This document shows, piece by piece, positions 1 to 10,699 of a DNA stretch of 64,000 bases; positions within the stretch are counted from its first letter, which is position 1, and every line of letters starts with the position of its first letter. This stretch comes from Kudoa neothunni (Eukaryota; Cnidaria). The stretch lies in NCBI GenBank assembly GCA_964304625.1, contig OZ199839.1:5394001-5458000 (forward strand), read 5' to 3'. Below the pieces are notes generated by a model, which saw only the letters and a list, made by a program, of their open reading frames with translations, was not told the DNA's origin and did not search any database. Made by a program: the position numbers and the translations under genes.

Positions 1-1607
1 TAACGAGACTATTCTCTCTAGTGCGATATATTGTTGATTTTCCAATTTACTTAGCAACACCAATGGAAGATCATTCTATTGATTAGATAACAAAGGAAAA
101 TATATCATTCTGTATATAAAGTATATTGAACATTGGATTTATTACCGAGTAGAATTCAGAAAATATAGTTATAATTAATATTTTTCAAGATATGCGTAAC
201 TTTGGTTAAATATTTGGTATAAAATTGGTATTACAAGTAAATTAGTGGTTTCTTCAAATGGTCGGTCGAACCTTATCAATTGTCACCGAGACATTCCGAG
301 ATATTGGCGCTGTGTGCATGTTTTGTTCTATGTATTAAAAATCCGTATTTTGACATGTAAAGCGCTATGACAGAAATATTTTCTACACAATCCAACCAGT
401 CTTGGCAAAAGTATTTAATATTATGATACATTTACTCGGAAATAGTTATCGGATACAGTCGGTTACACATTTACGCATCGTGCATTAATGGGCGTCCAGT
501 CGTCGGATGGAAACAATAAATTGGAATCAGAAAGGACTCACTCTCTCCAAGTATTTATTTACAGCCTAATTTTCTTTCCAATTATATGCCGCTTTATTAT
601 TAACAGTAATTTCAACACATATCGCTTATAATGTTACGTATAATATAAAATTAAATTAATCTGTAGCAGTAGTTAATGTAGATTTTTATTTATTTTAACA
701 AGGAGTACTTATTAGCATAATAAGATTGTATAGTATTTCACGATTAAAATCGTGAGTCGTTCGCATCAAATCGTAAGTTAACTGCACGCGCTTGGTTGTC
801 GTTGGCATCAAGTTCCGAGATTTGCAAAAAGTATTTGAATCTTGGGTAGTGGGGGAGTGTGCAGCTCCCATTTATCACCCTCCTGCGCATGTCCGACAAT
901 CCCGATTTTATTTTAAATCAATTATTCATTATTTTAAACTTTTGGCCAAACAACAATTAGCTCCATAATTAACTTCTAAAAATTTTGTTAAAATTCACGT
1001 TCGGCTTCAATCGGTTCGTGTGCACGTGAATGCGCAAGATAGTTTGGATCTCTTTTCCATATGAATTTAACATATTAGCCATGATTAAGCGTGGTTTTAC
1101 CCTCTTTTAAATTTAATATGAATGGTTGGAATGTCGCGAAAAGTAAAAATAGCTGTTAACAACTGCACGAAATAACTAAAATGTATTAATTTCGTCTGCC
1201 AAAGTTTTCTAGCTTTCTGCTTTTGTAAAGTCGTTTATTATAAATTTTTTTAGTTTATATATTATTTTCAATATTCAAAACCAATTTTTAAATACGCTAA
1301 TCCACAAATATATCACGTGTATTATTAATATTCTTTCAAAAACATATTAACTAAGAATTAATTCAAATAAACTTTTAATATTGTAGATAAAATCTACAGG
1401 TTTGCTGTTTTGTACGGGTTTTTTAAATTTTTGATAAAGTGGTTGGGAACTTGTAAGATGATTTTAAAAAAAACTCTTTTACAATATTTTATTCGATACA
1501 ATTTATTACTGAGATATTTTTCATAAGTCATATGGTAGAAATGTATGTTTTTTATTTTATCATTTGAATTCTATATGGAAGTTAAATTTTGTGATTTCAT
1601 TTATCGT
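1..1607. other. AT-rich DNA, no gene recognised
   Basis: No coding pattern, RNA gene or repeat end could be recognised here. Local GC-richer patches (for example around 780-900 and 970-1030) do not translate into any family I know. Confidence 0.5.
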
Positions 1608-1774
1608 TGTTGGGGCTGACAGTTAGTCTTCGGCGTCAAAGATATAATGACACACATTATCTTGGTCGGTACCTATGTGTATTAATATACAGTTGGCGCT
1701 AACTATATAAACACCCTTATATTAGCCTCTATATTATTATTGTTATATTTGAACGATAGTCCCTTGCTCTAACA
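1608..1774 (+). repeat. Solo LTR (gypsy C family)
   Basis: A TG...CA sequence of 167 bp starts TGTTGGGGCTGACAG and ends GCTCTAACA. It aligns along its length with the 5' LTR at 36496-36662, sharing ATCTTGGTCGG, ATATACAGTT and GCGCTAACTATATAAAC. No gag or second LTR follows, so it is a solo LTR or an end fragment. The flanking bases (ATCGT left, TTCTT right) do not form an obvious target duplication. The shared CTATATAAAC is a plausible core-promoter TATA element. Confidence 0.75.
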
Positions 1775-1919
1775 TTCTTACAGTTATATTTCATTGAGAT
1801 TACATTATGCAAGCGCAAACTCGATCTAGAATCTTCCTTGAACTAAACCAGATATAATCTTTTCTATTCAGCAAGTACTCCATACACATAATAATTATGT
1901 CAAAAGTTTCAAATTTACT

Positions 1920-2384
1920 TTGGAGATTCAGCCATCCTACTTTGGACTTTTCGATATGTATGATGCCGATAAGCGTCCTGACAGAGAGCATCAAAGAAGA
2001 TTTAACGCGCAGGAATGTAACGAAACCGTTGTGATTTTATCTGATCAACAGCATAGAAATAGAGATATTGTCGTAAGGTGCAGAGACGATATGTTGCAAC
2101 GTATAAGTGAGACCCATCGTTCCTACGATGTGTTACAATACCCACTTATTCATACTAACGGAGAAGACGGCTATCATTTTGGAATACCTCAAACTGTATC
2201 ATGCAAGGACTTTTACAGTTATCAATTTATGGTGAGGGACAATTGTTATAATATTTACAACGTTGTCGTGGATTGTTCCGACAATACGTTGTTGATATGT
2301 TCACAAAAATGGAGATGGAACGATTCTATTTATTCGCACCCATCAAAAAGAAGTGCGTGCCGATTTGTATGTACATTTGAGTGA
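1920..2384 (+). pseudogene. Helitron RepHel N-terminal fragment
   Basis: This open segment of 154 codons holds the conserved Helitron stretch with HRSYDVLQYPLI, GEDGYHFGIPQ and, in a neighbouring frame, the continuation toward the Rep domain. It lies upstream of the HUH motif, where this domain sits in complete elements. The frame closes at 2384 and the sequence continues in another frame. The in-frame reading FGSPDLFITFTC then reaches the solo LTR at 2541. The start codon is only the first ATG of the open segment and is probably not the native start. Confidence 0.85.
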
Positions 2385-2540
2385 GAATTAATAATGATGG
2401 TAATAACGGAAGGCTTGGCGAGTTGTGTATATTATCTTCAGTTATACTGGATCATCGAGATACATGCACAAGAAAACTCAAGATGTTGTGACCTACGTGA
2501 GATGTTTTGGAAGCCCTGATCTTTTCATAACATTTACATG

Positions 2541-2714
2541 TGTTAGGGCTTCCAAATGGTTCTAGTTTAACATAGAATACACTGAAAGCTTCTATAACAA
2601 CCTATCATCGGCCTAGATGTTTTTAGAACATTCTGGATCCTAAATTCCATTATATAAACAGCTTTATAAATATACATATAGTGATATTAATAACAATGGT
2701 GTCTTGTCTTAACA
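2541..2714 (+). repeat. Solo LTR (gypsy A family) inside the Helitron
   Basis: The 174-bp TGTTAGGGCTTCC...GTCTTAACA sequence is nearly identical to the LTRs of gypsy A at 12525-12697 and 21939-22111. It is flanked by ACATG (2536-2540) and ACGTG (2715-2719), a 5-bp target duplication with one mismatch. Removing the LTR and one flank restores the Helitron frame as F-T-C-N-P-L, a conserved Helitron stretch. This marks an LTR retrotransposon insertion followed by LTR-LTR recombination. Confidence 0.93.
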
Positions 2715-2719
2715 ACGTG

Positions 2720-3425
2720 TAATCCACTTTGGTCTGAGATTACCGAAAATTTATTCGCTGGTCAAACGGCGAAAGACCAACATGATATCACGTCGAGAGT
2801 TTTTCAGTTAAATATCAAAACTTTCATTAAATTAATAACTAAATTGAAAATATTTGGAGAAATTCGATGCTATACGTATATTGTAGAATAGCAAAAAAGA
2901 GGCTTGCCACATGCACATCTTTTGTTATGGCTCAAATAAACGTTACATCCAAATGATCTTGATCGGTTTATATCTGCGGAATTGCCTGATCCAACTGTTG
3001 ATCCTGAATTGTTCATAATCGTGAAAAAGCAGATAATTCATGGACCATGTGGTGTGCTTAATCCTAGAAGTCCTTGCATGAATGATGGGAAATGTACAAA
3101 AAAATATCCGAGGAAATTTGTCCATCAAACTCAAACGGATCAAGATGGTTATCCTTTGTACCGAAGGAGGAAACCTGAAGATGGTGATCTTGAATCAATG
3201 TTAAAAATGAAAAACGGACGTGATGTAATAATTGACAACAGATGGGCGGTACCATATTGCCCATTTTTCTCGAAAATTTTTAACGCACATACCGTCGAAT
3301 TTTGTGCTTCGGTCAAGTCGATAAAATATGTATGTAAATACGTCAACAAGGGATCAGATGCAGCGATGTATTCGTTGAACCCGCATCATAATGACGAGGT
3401 TGCACAGTATCGGGTGGGACGATAA
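2720..3425 (+). pseudogene. Helitron Rep (HUH) domain fragment
   Basis: After the solo LTR the Helitron frame resumes and runs through NPLWSEI and ITSRVF to the HUH motif GLPHAHLL (about 2900-2920). It continues as the open segment 2982-3425, with LPDPTVDPELF, HGPCG, CMNDGKCTKKYPR and the tyrosine motif KYVCKYVNKG. The two tyrosines and the two histidines of a rolling-circle initiator are visible. Frameshifts near 2940 and 3400 break the reading frame. The adjacent Pif1 helicase confirms the RepHel architecture. Confidence 0.88.
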
Positions 3426-4267
3426 ATTAATAGCAGCGAGAAGTTTTGGTGAATCTTTGGATTTGATATCCATGGCCGTTATTCTGCTATTCAACATCTT
3501 AGTGTTCATTTGGAAAATGGTCAGAGGATATATTTTACGGACGAATCTCTACCCAATCAATTACAGCATCCAAAGGATACCACTTGATTAGGATTCTTTA
3601 AATTATGCCAAGAGGATTCATTTGCACAAACGCTACTGTAAAATGAACTTCCATCGTATTATAGTTGGAAAAATAATACGTGTAGAAGAAAGTGAGGTAT
3701 ACCAGTTGATGGTTGGCCTGATTTGAAATTCGATAACACTTTGGGGAGAGCATATACGATTCACCCTAATCGACGAGAATGTTTCTACTTAAGAATGCTT
3801 CTACATGAAGTTAGAGGTCCTGAAAGTTTTAATGGCCTTCGAACTGTTGATGATATTGTTTTCTCAACATACAGAGAGGCAGGTATGAAACGTGGAATGT
3901 TAGAGGATGATAATCAATGGGAAAATACATTGATGGAAATTGTGATTACCAGTACACCATCCCAATTGCGTCGTCTCTTTGCATTGTTAATTAAAATATG
4001 TGAATTGAGTAGTCCAAATTCTCTGTGACCAAAATTTAGAAACCACCATTCAGAGGATTATAGACATCAGTTACAGCTCCAAAATCCAAATGTGAACGTT
4101 GAGTTTAATTCTACGATATTTAATATAACACTTATCCACAATGAAGATGTTTTAATTTTAATCGGTGGTGATGCGCTTGAAAAATATGGATTCACCCAAT
4201 TGATCGCAGCCTTAGTAGCTATGTCCCGACTGAAGTTTAAAGGGAGTTATGCTACAACGTTGATGAG
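3426..4267 (+). pseudogene. Helitron RepHel inter-domain region
   Basis: The linker between the Rep and helicase domains is recognisable only in fragments. One is 3723-4028 (start in another frame), with LGRAYTIHPNRRECFYLRMLL and VRGPESFNGLRTVDD, typical Helitron sequence; stops separate it from its neighbours. The short open segment 4092-4289 carries NVEFNSTIFN and the stretch leading to the helicase start. It belongs with the flanking domains. Confidence 0.8.
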
Positions 4268-4795
4268 TTGGCACAAGTTGTATCAATAAATAAACCCAAG
4301 TTAATGTCTGTTCAATTACATGCGTTCAACATAATCATTGAGAGTATCAAAGCCGATACTGTTGAAGGAAACAAGTTCTTAGACGCCCCAGGTGGAACAG
4401 GTAAAACATTTGTTATAAATTTAATAGCGGCTCAACTAAGGATGCAATCCAAAATAGTACTCGCGGTTGCTTCGTTTGGAATAGCTGCAACATTACTTCT
4501 TGGTAATAAGACAGACCGTAGTGCTTTAAAATTGCCTCTCAGGTTATCCGACGACGGCACTACAACTTTCTGAATATGTAAGGGAACAGGTTTGGCGGAT
4601 TTGTTGAAAAAATGCAGCGCAATTTTTTGGGATAAATGCACAATGGCTAACAAGATTGCTCTTGAAGCCCTGGCTCGAACTTTCCGTTATATAACCGAAT
4701 CCAATATTCCATTTGATGAAATAACTCTATTGTTATCTAGAGATTTTCGGCAAAAATTACCCGTGATTCCGAGGGGCACCAGGGAGATCAAATAA
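4268..4795 (+). pseudogene. Helitron Pif1-type helicase, N-terminal half
   Basis: The first open part (4268-4573) carries the ATP-binding Walker A DAPGGTGKTF and the following SFGIAATLL. The second (4592-4795) carries the Pif1 motif DFRQKLPVIPRGTR. These are the 5'-3' helicase signatures of Helitrons. A stop at 4571 separates the halves, and the segment from 4796 to 5105 is too broken to follow, although LWPKMNILKL is a recognisable Helitron helicase stretch. Confidence 0.88.
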
Positions 4796-5105
4796 AATTT
4801 TGTATCAAATCTTATGGCCCAAAATGAATATCTTAAAGCTGACCACTAATATGAGAGTTTTTTGAATAATGACGACAAGACAAGGCTGGTGAATTTTCAA
4901 ACATGATGTTGGAAATGGAAAAATACAAACCGATTCTTGTGGGAATATACCATTGTTGTCTGCGGCGAATTTGATGAACAACTCGGATAATTTAAGAGAA
5001 AACGTGTTCCCAAATGTGACAGAACATTATTCGATGCCGGAATAGTTATGCGAAAGAGGAATTCTTGATCCAACCAATAAAATCGTAGATGCTATTAACT
5101 TTCAA

Positions 5106-5648
5106 ATGATAGACCTTTTGCCAGGAGAGGGAACTACTTATAAATCCTTTGATACAATCATGGATACAAACGAAAGTGTCAATTATCCTGTTGAATTTTT
5201 GAATAGTTTGGAAATGTCCGGCATGCCATCCCATAAATTGGTTTTAAAGATTGGTGCACCTATAATGCTCCTTCGAAATCTCGATTCTCCACGTCTTTGT
5301 AATGGGACTTGATCGGTTGTTCGACGATTAATGTCATACTTGATCGAGGCAACTATAATGACTGGATGTGCCAAAGGGGAAACTGTATTCATTCATAGAA
5401 TACCACTTATGCCATCGGACAGTGTTATCACCTTTAGGCATTTACAATTCCCCTTAAAATTATGTTTTTCTATGACCATTAACAAAGCACAAGGTCAAAC
5501 ATTGAAAGTGACCGGATTGCATTTAGAAGATCCTTGCTTTTCTCATGGCCAACTTTACGTGGGCGTTTCTAGAGTTGGTTCAAGACGAAATTTGTTCGTA
5601 TTAACTCCGAACGGGATTACAAAAAATATTGTCTACTTTGAGGTGTGA
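5106..5648 (+). pseudogene. Helitron Pif1-type helicase, C-terminal half
   Basis: Two open segments (5106-5312 and 5331-5648) carry the C-terminal helicase motifs: LPGEGTTYKSFDTI, MPSHKLVLKIGAPIMLLRNL, MTINKAQGQTL (motif V) and LYVGVSRVGSRRNLFVL (motif VI). One stop (TGA near 5311) separates them. The product end at 5648 fits the usual C terminus shortly after motif VI. Confidence 0.9.
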
Positions 5649-6929
5649 GGAAAAATAGAATTTGTCAAATTCAATTCTACGAAAGTCGCCAACAATTCTC
5701 TCTCCTTTGAGGCTAATGAACTTTACCCTATGAAAATATCAAATGAAAGATGCCGTAAGAATACAACCAAGGAAGTTCGCTCATGAAGATCGCCATAAGA
5801 TATCCAATGATGACTCACGCACCATAACCTTTGAAGATCCCTATTTCTGTGATGAACATCTATAATCCCTTTAAAATGCTCGTATATTAAAGTTTAAATT
5901 ATCCTTGTCAACCCGGTTATTAACAGAAGAAACTCAATAACCACCTTAAAATTAGCCTGTCCTCAAAAATCCTACCTTCCCTTGTTAATTTTCTAAAAAA
6001 CAACTGTCAAAAACGTTAGTTAATGGTTTTGACATTTTAAAAATTTATGCGTTTTTTAGTATTACAGATTTGGCTCTCTTGATTTACACCAAATCACAAA
6101 TTCCTTCGTTGCAAAATTCAAAAATTTCATATAACAAATATTTTTTTTTCCAAAACAAATTTGGATATAACTTGATTTTTTAATGTCAAAAGAAAACAAG
6201 AGTCCTTTAGAATAACTCATCAAAATAAATAAAATAGTTTTTTAATTTTCTATCGTGATAATTTATTTGCAGGCATTTTAATAAACTTTTCTTACAACAA
6301 CCTGATAAACGCCGGGTTTTAGCGCTAGTATATTTTTAAAATGAATAAACACTACTGAACGTTTAAAATTTCCTATTTAGACCTAAGAAATCGATTTCTC
6401 CTTGATGTTCACAGTAATCTCTAAATCATACTATGTGAATATTACTGATCTTATAAGCATCAACAATTGAATTTCATATTAATGTTGTGTTACATAACCT
6501 AATTATCCTTGGTAGTGGCTATTGACACGGAAGTCAATTCCTCCGATATTAAAAACGTTTATAAAAAATTGATATCAAAAATCTAATGTTTAATTCTTTA
6601 ACTCTTCAAACTAAAAAAATTGGCTCCAACTGATGGTATTAAATTTTCACGTAGTTGTACTGATACCATGTGCCGATAATTTCAATATTTTAAACAAAAA
6701 ATTGTTTTTTCATATTTAGAACGTAATTTGAATGTTTTATGTCATTTTCTGTTATTACTGTGTTATGTCTAAAAAGCCTGACGTAAGATGCGCTATAAAG
6801 AGACCAACGCTAACTGACAAATAATCGAGCACGCGCGTTGTTCCTTAATATTATATAGTTTTCGGATATATCTCTAATCCTGATATTGTAAGGGATATGC
6901 GTCCAATACCTAATACCTCTCTTTTTTAC
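5649..6929. other. Intergenic, no gene recognised
   Basis: Low-complexity AT-rich DNA with no coding signature. It may hold the unrecognised 3' end of the Helitron on the left. On the right it may hold the 3' LTR of the minus-strand gypsy B. A TG-starting stretch near 6770-6900 is a possible LTR but cannot be confirmed without its partner. Confidence 0.45.
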
Positions 6930-7450
6930 GATGAAACGATTTTGTTGCAAATAGTGCATTCATTGTTTTTAATTTGGATTCTGGGAGATCGTCGTGAAGG
7001 GATGGATCAAGGAACTCTGATGATTGGGCTTCATTAGACGCGCAGCTTGGATCAGTGGCCGTGGAGAGGTTAGATTGCATCTGGAAATTGACCGTAGTAG
7101 GTGGCTCTATCGTTAATGTCGACTCGTCGATCGATTCTTCGTAATGATATGATTCATAAACCTTGTCTAAGTTATTAGTGTTACAATTTTGGGAGTTATT
7201 TGAATTATGTTTGTATCTTTTGCGTAATTTCTGTGCGTGTCTTCTGACGAGCTTGTTACCTTCTAATAGTTTAACTTCGAATAACTGATTTCCTATTGGC
7301 TTGACTATTAAACCGGGAATCCATTTTGTTTGATTATTGTTGTTTGTATATTTTAATGTATAACATCGATTCCAGCTTTAAGTGATTCCACATTCATTCT
7401 CTCGTATGGTTGATTAATTTTTGAATAATCTTGATGTTTGCTTTGAAGCA
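6930..7450 (-). pseudogene. Gypsy B integrase C-terminal domain
   Basis: Read on the minus strand, the sequence from about 7350 to 6930 is one long frame. It contains WIPGLIVKPIGNQLF, KLLEGNKLVRRHAQKLRKRY and a Ser/Thr/Glu-rich tail, the normal end of pol in this type of gypsy element. It was noticed by direct translation and fixes the left limit of gypsy B. Confidence 0.75.
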
Positions 7451-7689
7451 TTAACTGTTGGTTTGGAAATAATGCGTCGATTTAGGTTCGAATTTGTCTA
7501 CCGTTTAATAATTGACTAGGCGAGAGTCCACAAGAGAATGATGTTCTTCGGTACAGCTTGAGGAATCCTTGTATTGCTTGTTTAGTGTTCAAGGTTGATT
7601 TTCTTAGAGATTGTTTGAACTAGTTCCGCAGATCCATTAGAAGCTGTGTAATAAGGAGCTCTGGTTAGATGGACTATTCTCTTTTCCTT

Positions 7690-8468
7690 TCACCGATTTT
7701 CAAATTCTGACTTGAATGATGTTGCATTATCGGAAACAATTGTGTGGGTAGCCAAAGTGAGCAAAATCTTCCTCACGAAATTCAATTGTTGACTGTTGTG
7801 ATTGTAGAGGTTTGGTGAATACAAGGGTATTTTGAGTAGGCATCGATGACTACTAACCAATTTTGACCTTTGAAGTTTATGGCATGATCGATATGTATTC
7901 GACTCGATGGTTTCTCTGGAAGTATCCAAGGATGGACTTTAGTCTTAGGTGGTTTTCGTTGGTTTTCAGTGCAGGTGTTGCAGTTTCGGACTAGGTTTTC
8001 GATGTCTTCGTCTATTTTAAACCAATATGTGGCTGTGTGTGCTAGTTCTTTCATTCGGACTAATCCAAAGTGCCCTTAGTGCAGCATTCGTAAGACTTCG
8101 TATTTTATGCTATCAGGATTAGCGACTTCGGAGCCATAAAGTAGACATCCATTCATGACTGATAAACAATATTGAAGTGAGTTCAATTTCTCTAGGTTTT
8201 TGGGTACCGTTGACGACCAGCCTTCGTTTGTATAACGGATTACTTTTGAAATATCTGGGTCTTTATCCGATAGTTTCTTCAAGTTAGTTTTGGGTTTCCC
8301 TTTGATTAATGGAGTTGATTGAGTTGATGATGCAGACCAGCTCTTTATCTTCGCCTTCCTCGTCGGAATCAAATTGAGCGTCGGGGCCAAAAGGGTGTTT
8401 GCTGTGAGCATCAACGTTGTCATGTTGCTTTGTAAATCGGTAGTCGATTTCATAGTCGTATTGCGCAA
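7690..8468 (-). pseudogene. Gypsy B integrase, HHCC and catalytic core fragments
   Basis: Segment 8076-8468 is the link between RNase H and integrase. Segment 7782-8054 holds the zinc-binding region ending CNTCTENQRKPPK and the first catalytic block IHIDHAINFKGQNWLVV. Segment 7690-7929 in another frame holds the second catalytic Asp in IVSDNATSF. The expected third residue (Glu) should follow downstream near 7600-7690 but is not in an open frame. Confidence 0.83.
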
Positions 8469-8518
8469 ATGTTTGCGCCCATCTACCTAATCGGTTTGCT
8501 GCTAAAGGTGGAGTGGCT

Positions 8519-8863
8519 TTATTCGGCCCAAGGATGGGTGAGCAGCGGCGTGTGGTGGTCAGTCATCAAAATAAAGCGTCGTTCATAAAAATATTGGTAG
8601 AACTTGTTTGGGACGAAGATGATTGCAAGAGTCTCTTTTTGGATTTGGGAGTATTTTTTTGCGTAGATAAAGTGTTTTCGAGACGTTAAAAAATCAGTCT
8701 CTCTTCGCCGTTTTTGTAGCGGAAGAGTACGGCGCCAATTCCAATGCCTGAAGCATCGCATGATATTCCCACAACTTCCTTTTGGATCACAGTGTGTCAA
8801 GACTTTATCCGAATTCAGTTCTGCCTTGAGCATATTGAAAGCCTCTTTCTCTTTCTTTGTCAA
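8519..8863 (-). pseudogene. Gypsy B RNase H fragment
   Basis: The open segment starts with the connection domain (TKKEKEAFNMLKAEL, HCDPK). It then has a frame-disturbed RNase H core and ends with QKETLAIIF and RRFILMTDHHTPL, the usual RNase H2-type signature of gypsy pol. The DASGIG motif is in another frame around 8720-8760 (readable as ASGIGIGAV), so an indel lies inside the domain. Confidence 0.85.
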
Positions 8864-8935
8864 TTTCCATATGTTATCCTTTTGGTTAGTGCATAAAATG
8901 GTTCGTCAATCGTTGATAGATTCCCAATAAGCTTG

Positions 8936-9205
8936 CTATAGAATTGTACCGATTCCAGGAACGAGCGTACTTCTGGGATGTTTTGGGGGGTCGCTATTTT
9001 TAAGATGTGATTCGTGTTTGAACCATATGAAATTCCTTCGGTGGAAATTGTGTTCCCAAATACGAGACTTTTTTGCTGTGCGAAGGCATTTTTCGAGCTT
9101 ACGTCTCAAGCCGTTGTCTTCCAATTTTTGCAATAGCCTTTCCAGATTCTTAAGTTGATCGTCGGCATCCACACCATTTACCAATATATCGTCGAGATAT
9201 ACCAT
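8936..9205 (-). pseudogene. Gypsy B reverse transcriptase palm fragment
   Basis: MVYLDDILVNG at the start of this open segment contains the catalytic YLDD box of Ty3/gypsy RT. It is followed by the usual helix with LKNLERLLQKLEDNGLR. The conserved 'GH' stretch after the palm is shifted out of frame, reading here as EHNFHRRN. The two motif C aspartates are intact, but the rest of the domain is split by frameshifts. Confidence 0.85.
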
Positions 9206-9434
9206 TACTCCATCAATGTCGACGGTCAGTGGGCATTATTTCCTGGAAGTAGTTTGGAGCAGATTTGATTCCAAAGGGTAATCTTTTCTGGAGTAGTACT
9301 CCTTTATGTGTGCCCAGGGCCAGCTCGACTTAGTTGTATGCATCAACCAGGTTTATCTTGGAGAAGAAATACTCTCTAAGTTTCTTTATCAGCTCGTCGG
9401 GTAGTGGCAATGGAAATCGCTGACCTTCCAGCTT

Positions 9435-9889
9435 TTAGTTGATAATGACGCTATAATCACCACAAACGCGGATTTTCGCGAGATTTCTTTTTGATTGGGA
9501 CAATGAGAGTGCCATATTCGTCGAATTCGGTTGGTTTCCAAATTCCACTTCGAATACCTCGATGGAAAGCCAAGTCTGCGTCATCTTGTAGGGCGAAGGA
9601 GATCCGTTCGTGGTTTGCAAAAGATGGGTGTAGCATTTTCGTTGGATTTGATATTCAAAGAGACATCATTGAGACAACCTAGTTCCGGTTTCCATACGTT
9701 TTTGGATCTTTTGCACAATTCGTTACACTTGTATTCTAGCTGTTGTCTTTCCGTCGTGATGGATTCCAAACTTGGTTTGTCATGTTGATATGTTGGAGTT
9801 TGTCTAATGATATCTTGTTCATTTCCAGCGTCCCTAATCCTCCCTGCACGGAGTGCAAAAAAATCACATGCGGTCCGAAGTGGGGTCAC
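9435..9889 (-). pseudogene. Gypsy B pol, region before and start of RT
   Basis: Two overlapping frames encode the start of the polymerase. The upstream one (9581-9889) has NATPIFCKPR, the segment just before the RT palm in K02A2.6-like elements. The second (9435-9620) carries RT region IRVCGDYSVIIN, corresponding to the conserved R(I/L)CGDY(K/R) motif. A single frameshift near 9590 separates them. The normal N-terminal gag and protease were not found upstream of 9890. Confidence 0.8.
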
Positions 9890-9890
9890 T

Positions 9891-10699
9891 CAGGGAACCC
9901 AGGAGAAATCGGTCTATATCAATTTTTTATTTTCAAAAACCTTAATTTAATAAATCAATAGGATTTTTTAAACTAAAAAAACTGCATATTAAAATTAAAT
10001 CAATTCTCTCGATGCATAAAAATGATGCCTTTTTCACGTTAACGCATAACAAGAAGAAACGGGGTATTTTCCCATTCAAATTGATCGGATTTTAATTAGT
10101 CGGTCGTATATATATCTGATCAAACGAAAAGGTGAAAATACACGAGAAAATTAAATTTAACAATGTAAACCTTATCAGTGAATCATCTCCCGCTGGTGCG
10201 TATTTCTCGTTTATCGTCGACATAACCCGACGTATGTATCGCGAAATATTTGAGTCTTATTTGCACAAAATATCTGCATTTAATTAAAATTTATCTTTTG
10301 TATATAATCGAATATTTATTTTGTATCGAGATTAAACCATAACAAATTTCATATCCTATATTACTTCTCATTTACGTGGTACTTATATAATTTCACACTT
10401 TTTTAATAATACAAAAATTATTTATTGAAATTTTCAGGTGTAAAACAAAAAAATTTTTGTTTCAAGTGAAATCTAATTAATGGATAAAAATGTTCAAACT
10501 AAGAAATACGACTTCTTAATTTGCATAGATTTCATTGAAAAATTAACCTGCATTGAATCAACAGCAGCAGTTTACTTAATCTTGTTCTTAAATTGTTAGT
10601 TGGTGTTAAAAACTTCAAAAAGTTATAAAAACAAAGTTTTAAATAATGCACAATCAGATGATAAAATTAATTATTACAGTTGGAACAAAACGTAGTATT
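9891..10699. other. Intergenic, no gene recognised
   Basis: AT-rich sequence with no recognisable coding, RNA or repeat-end signature. It would be expected to contain either gypsy B gag (if retained) or the 3' end of the adjacent minus-strand piggyBac, but neither could be identified. Confidence 0.45.

Larger units (their letters stand above)
1920..5648 (+). mobile_element. Helitron, decayed Rep-helicase element
   Basis: Fragments in all three forward frames follow the order of a Helitron RepHel protein. First is an N-terminal Helitron-like domain with HRSYDVLQYPLI and GEDGYHFGIPQ (2100-2200). The HUH replication initiator motif reads GLPHAHLL in frame (about 2900-2920), and the Rep tyrosine motif KYVCKYVNKG is at about 3325-3355. 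A Pif1-type helicase follows, with Walker A GGTGKTF at about 4390-4410, DFRQKLPVIPRGTR at 4742-4785, MTINKAQGQTL at about 5473-5505 and YVGVSRVGSRRNLFVL at about 5553-5600. Several frameshifts and stops make it non-functional. Terminal TC and CTRR-hairpin ends were not identified, so the outer limits are those of the recognisable coding sequence. A solo LTR interrupts it at 2541-2714. Confidence 0.9.
6930..9890 (-). mobile_element. Gypsy B: Ty3/gypsy pol remnant (minus strand)
   Basis: On the minus strand the order is polymerase N-terminal region, RT, RNase H, integrase zinc finger, integrase core and integrase C-terminal domain, as in the K02A2.6-like/Gypsy type common in animal genomes. RT shows YLDDILV (about 9180-9205). 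RNase H shows MTDHHTPL (about 8560-8590). Integrase shows HHCC remnants with CNTC, then IHIDHAINFKG and IVSDNATSF. The C-terminal domain reads WIPGLIVKPIGNQLF and RRHAQKLRKRY (about 7215-7350). Many frameshifts make it a pseudogene. No LTR pair or gag was found, so the ends are those of recognisable coding sequence. Confidence 0.88.
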
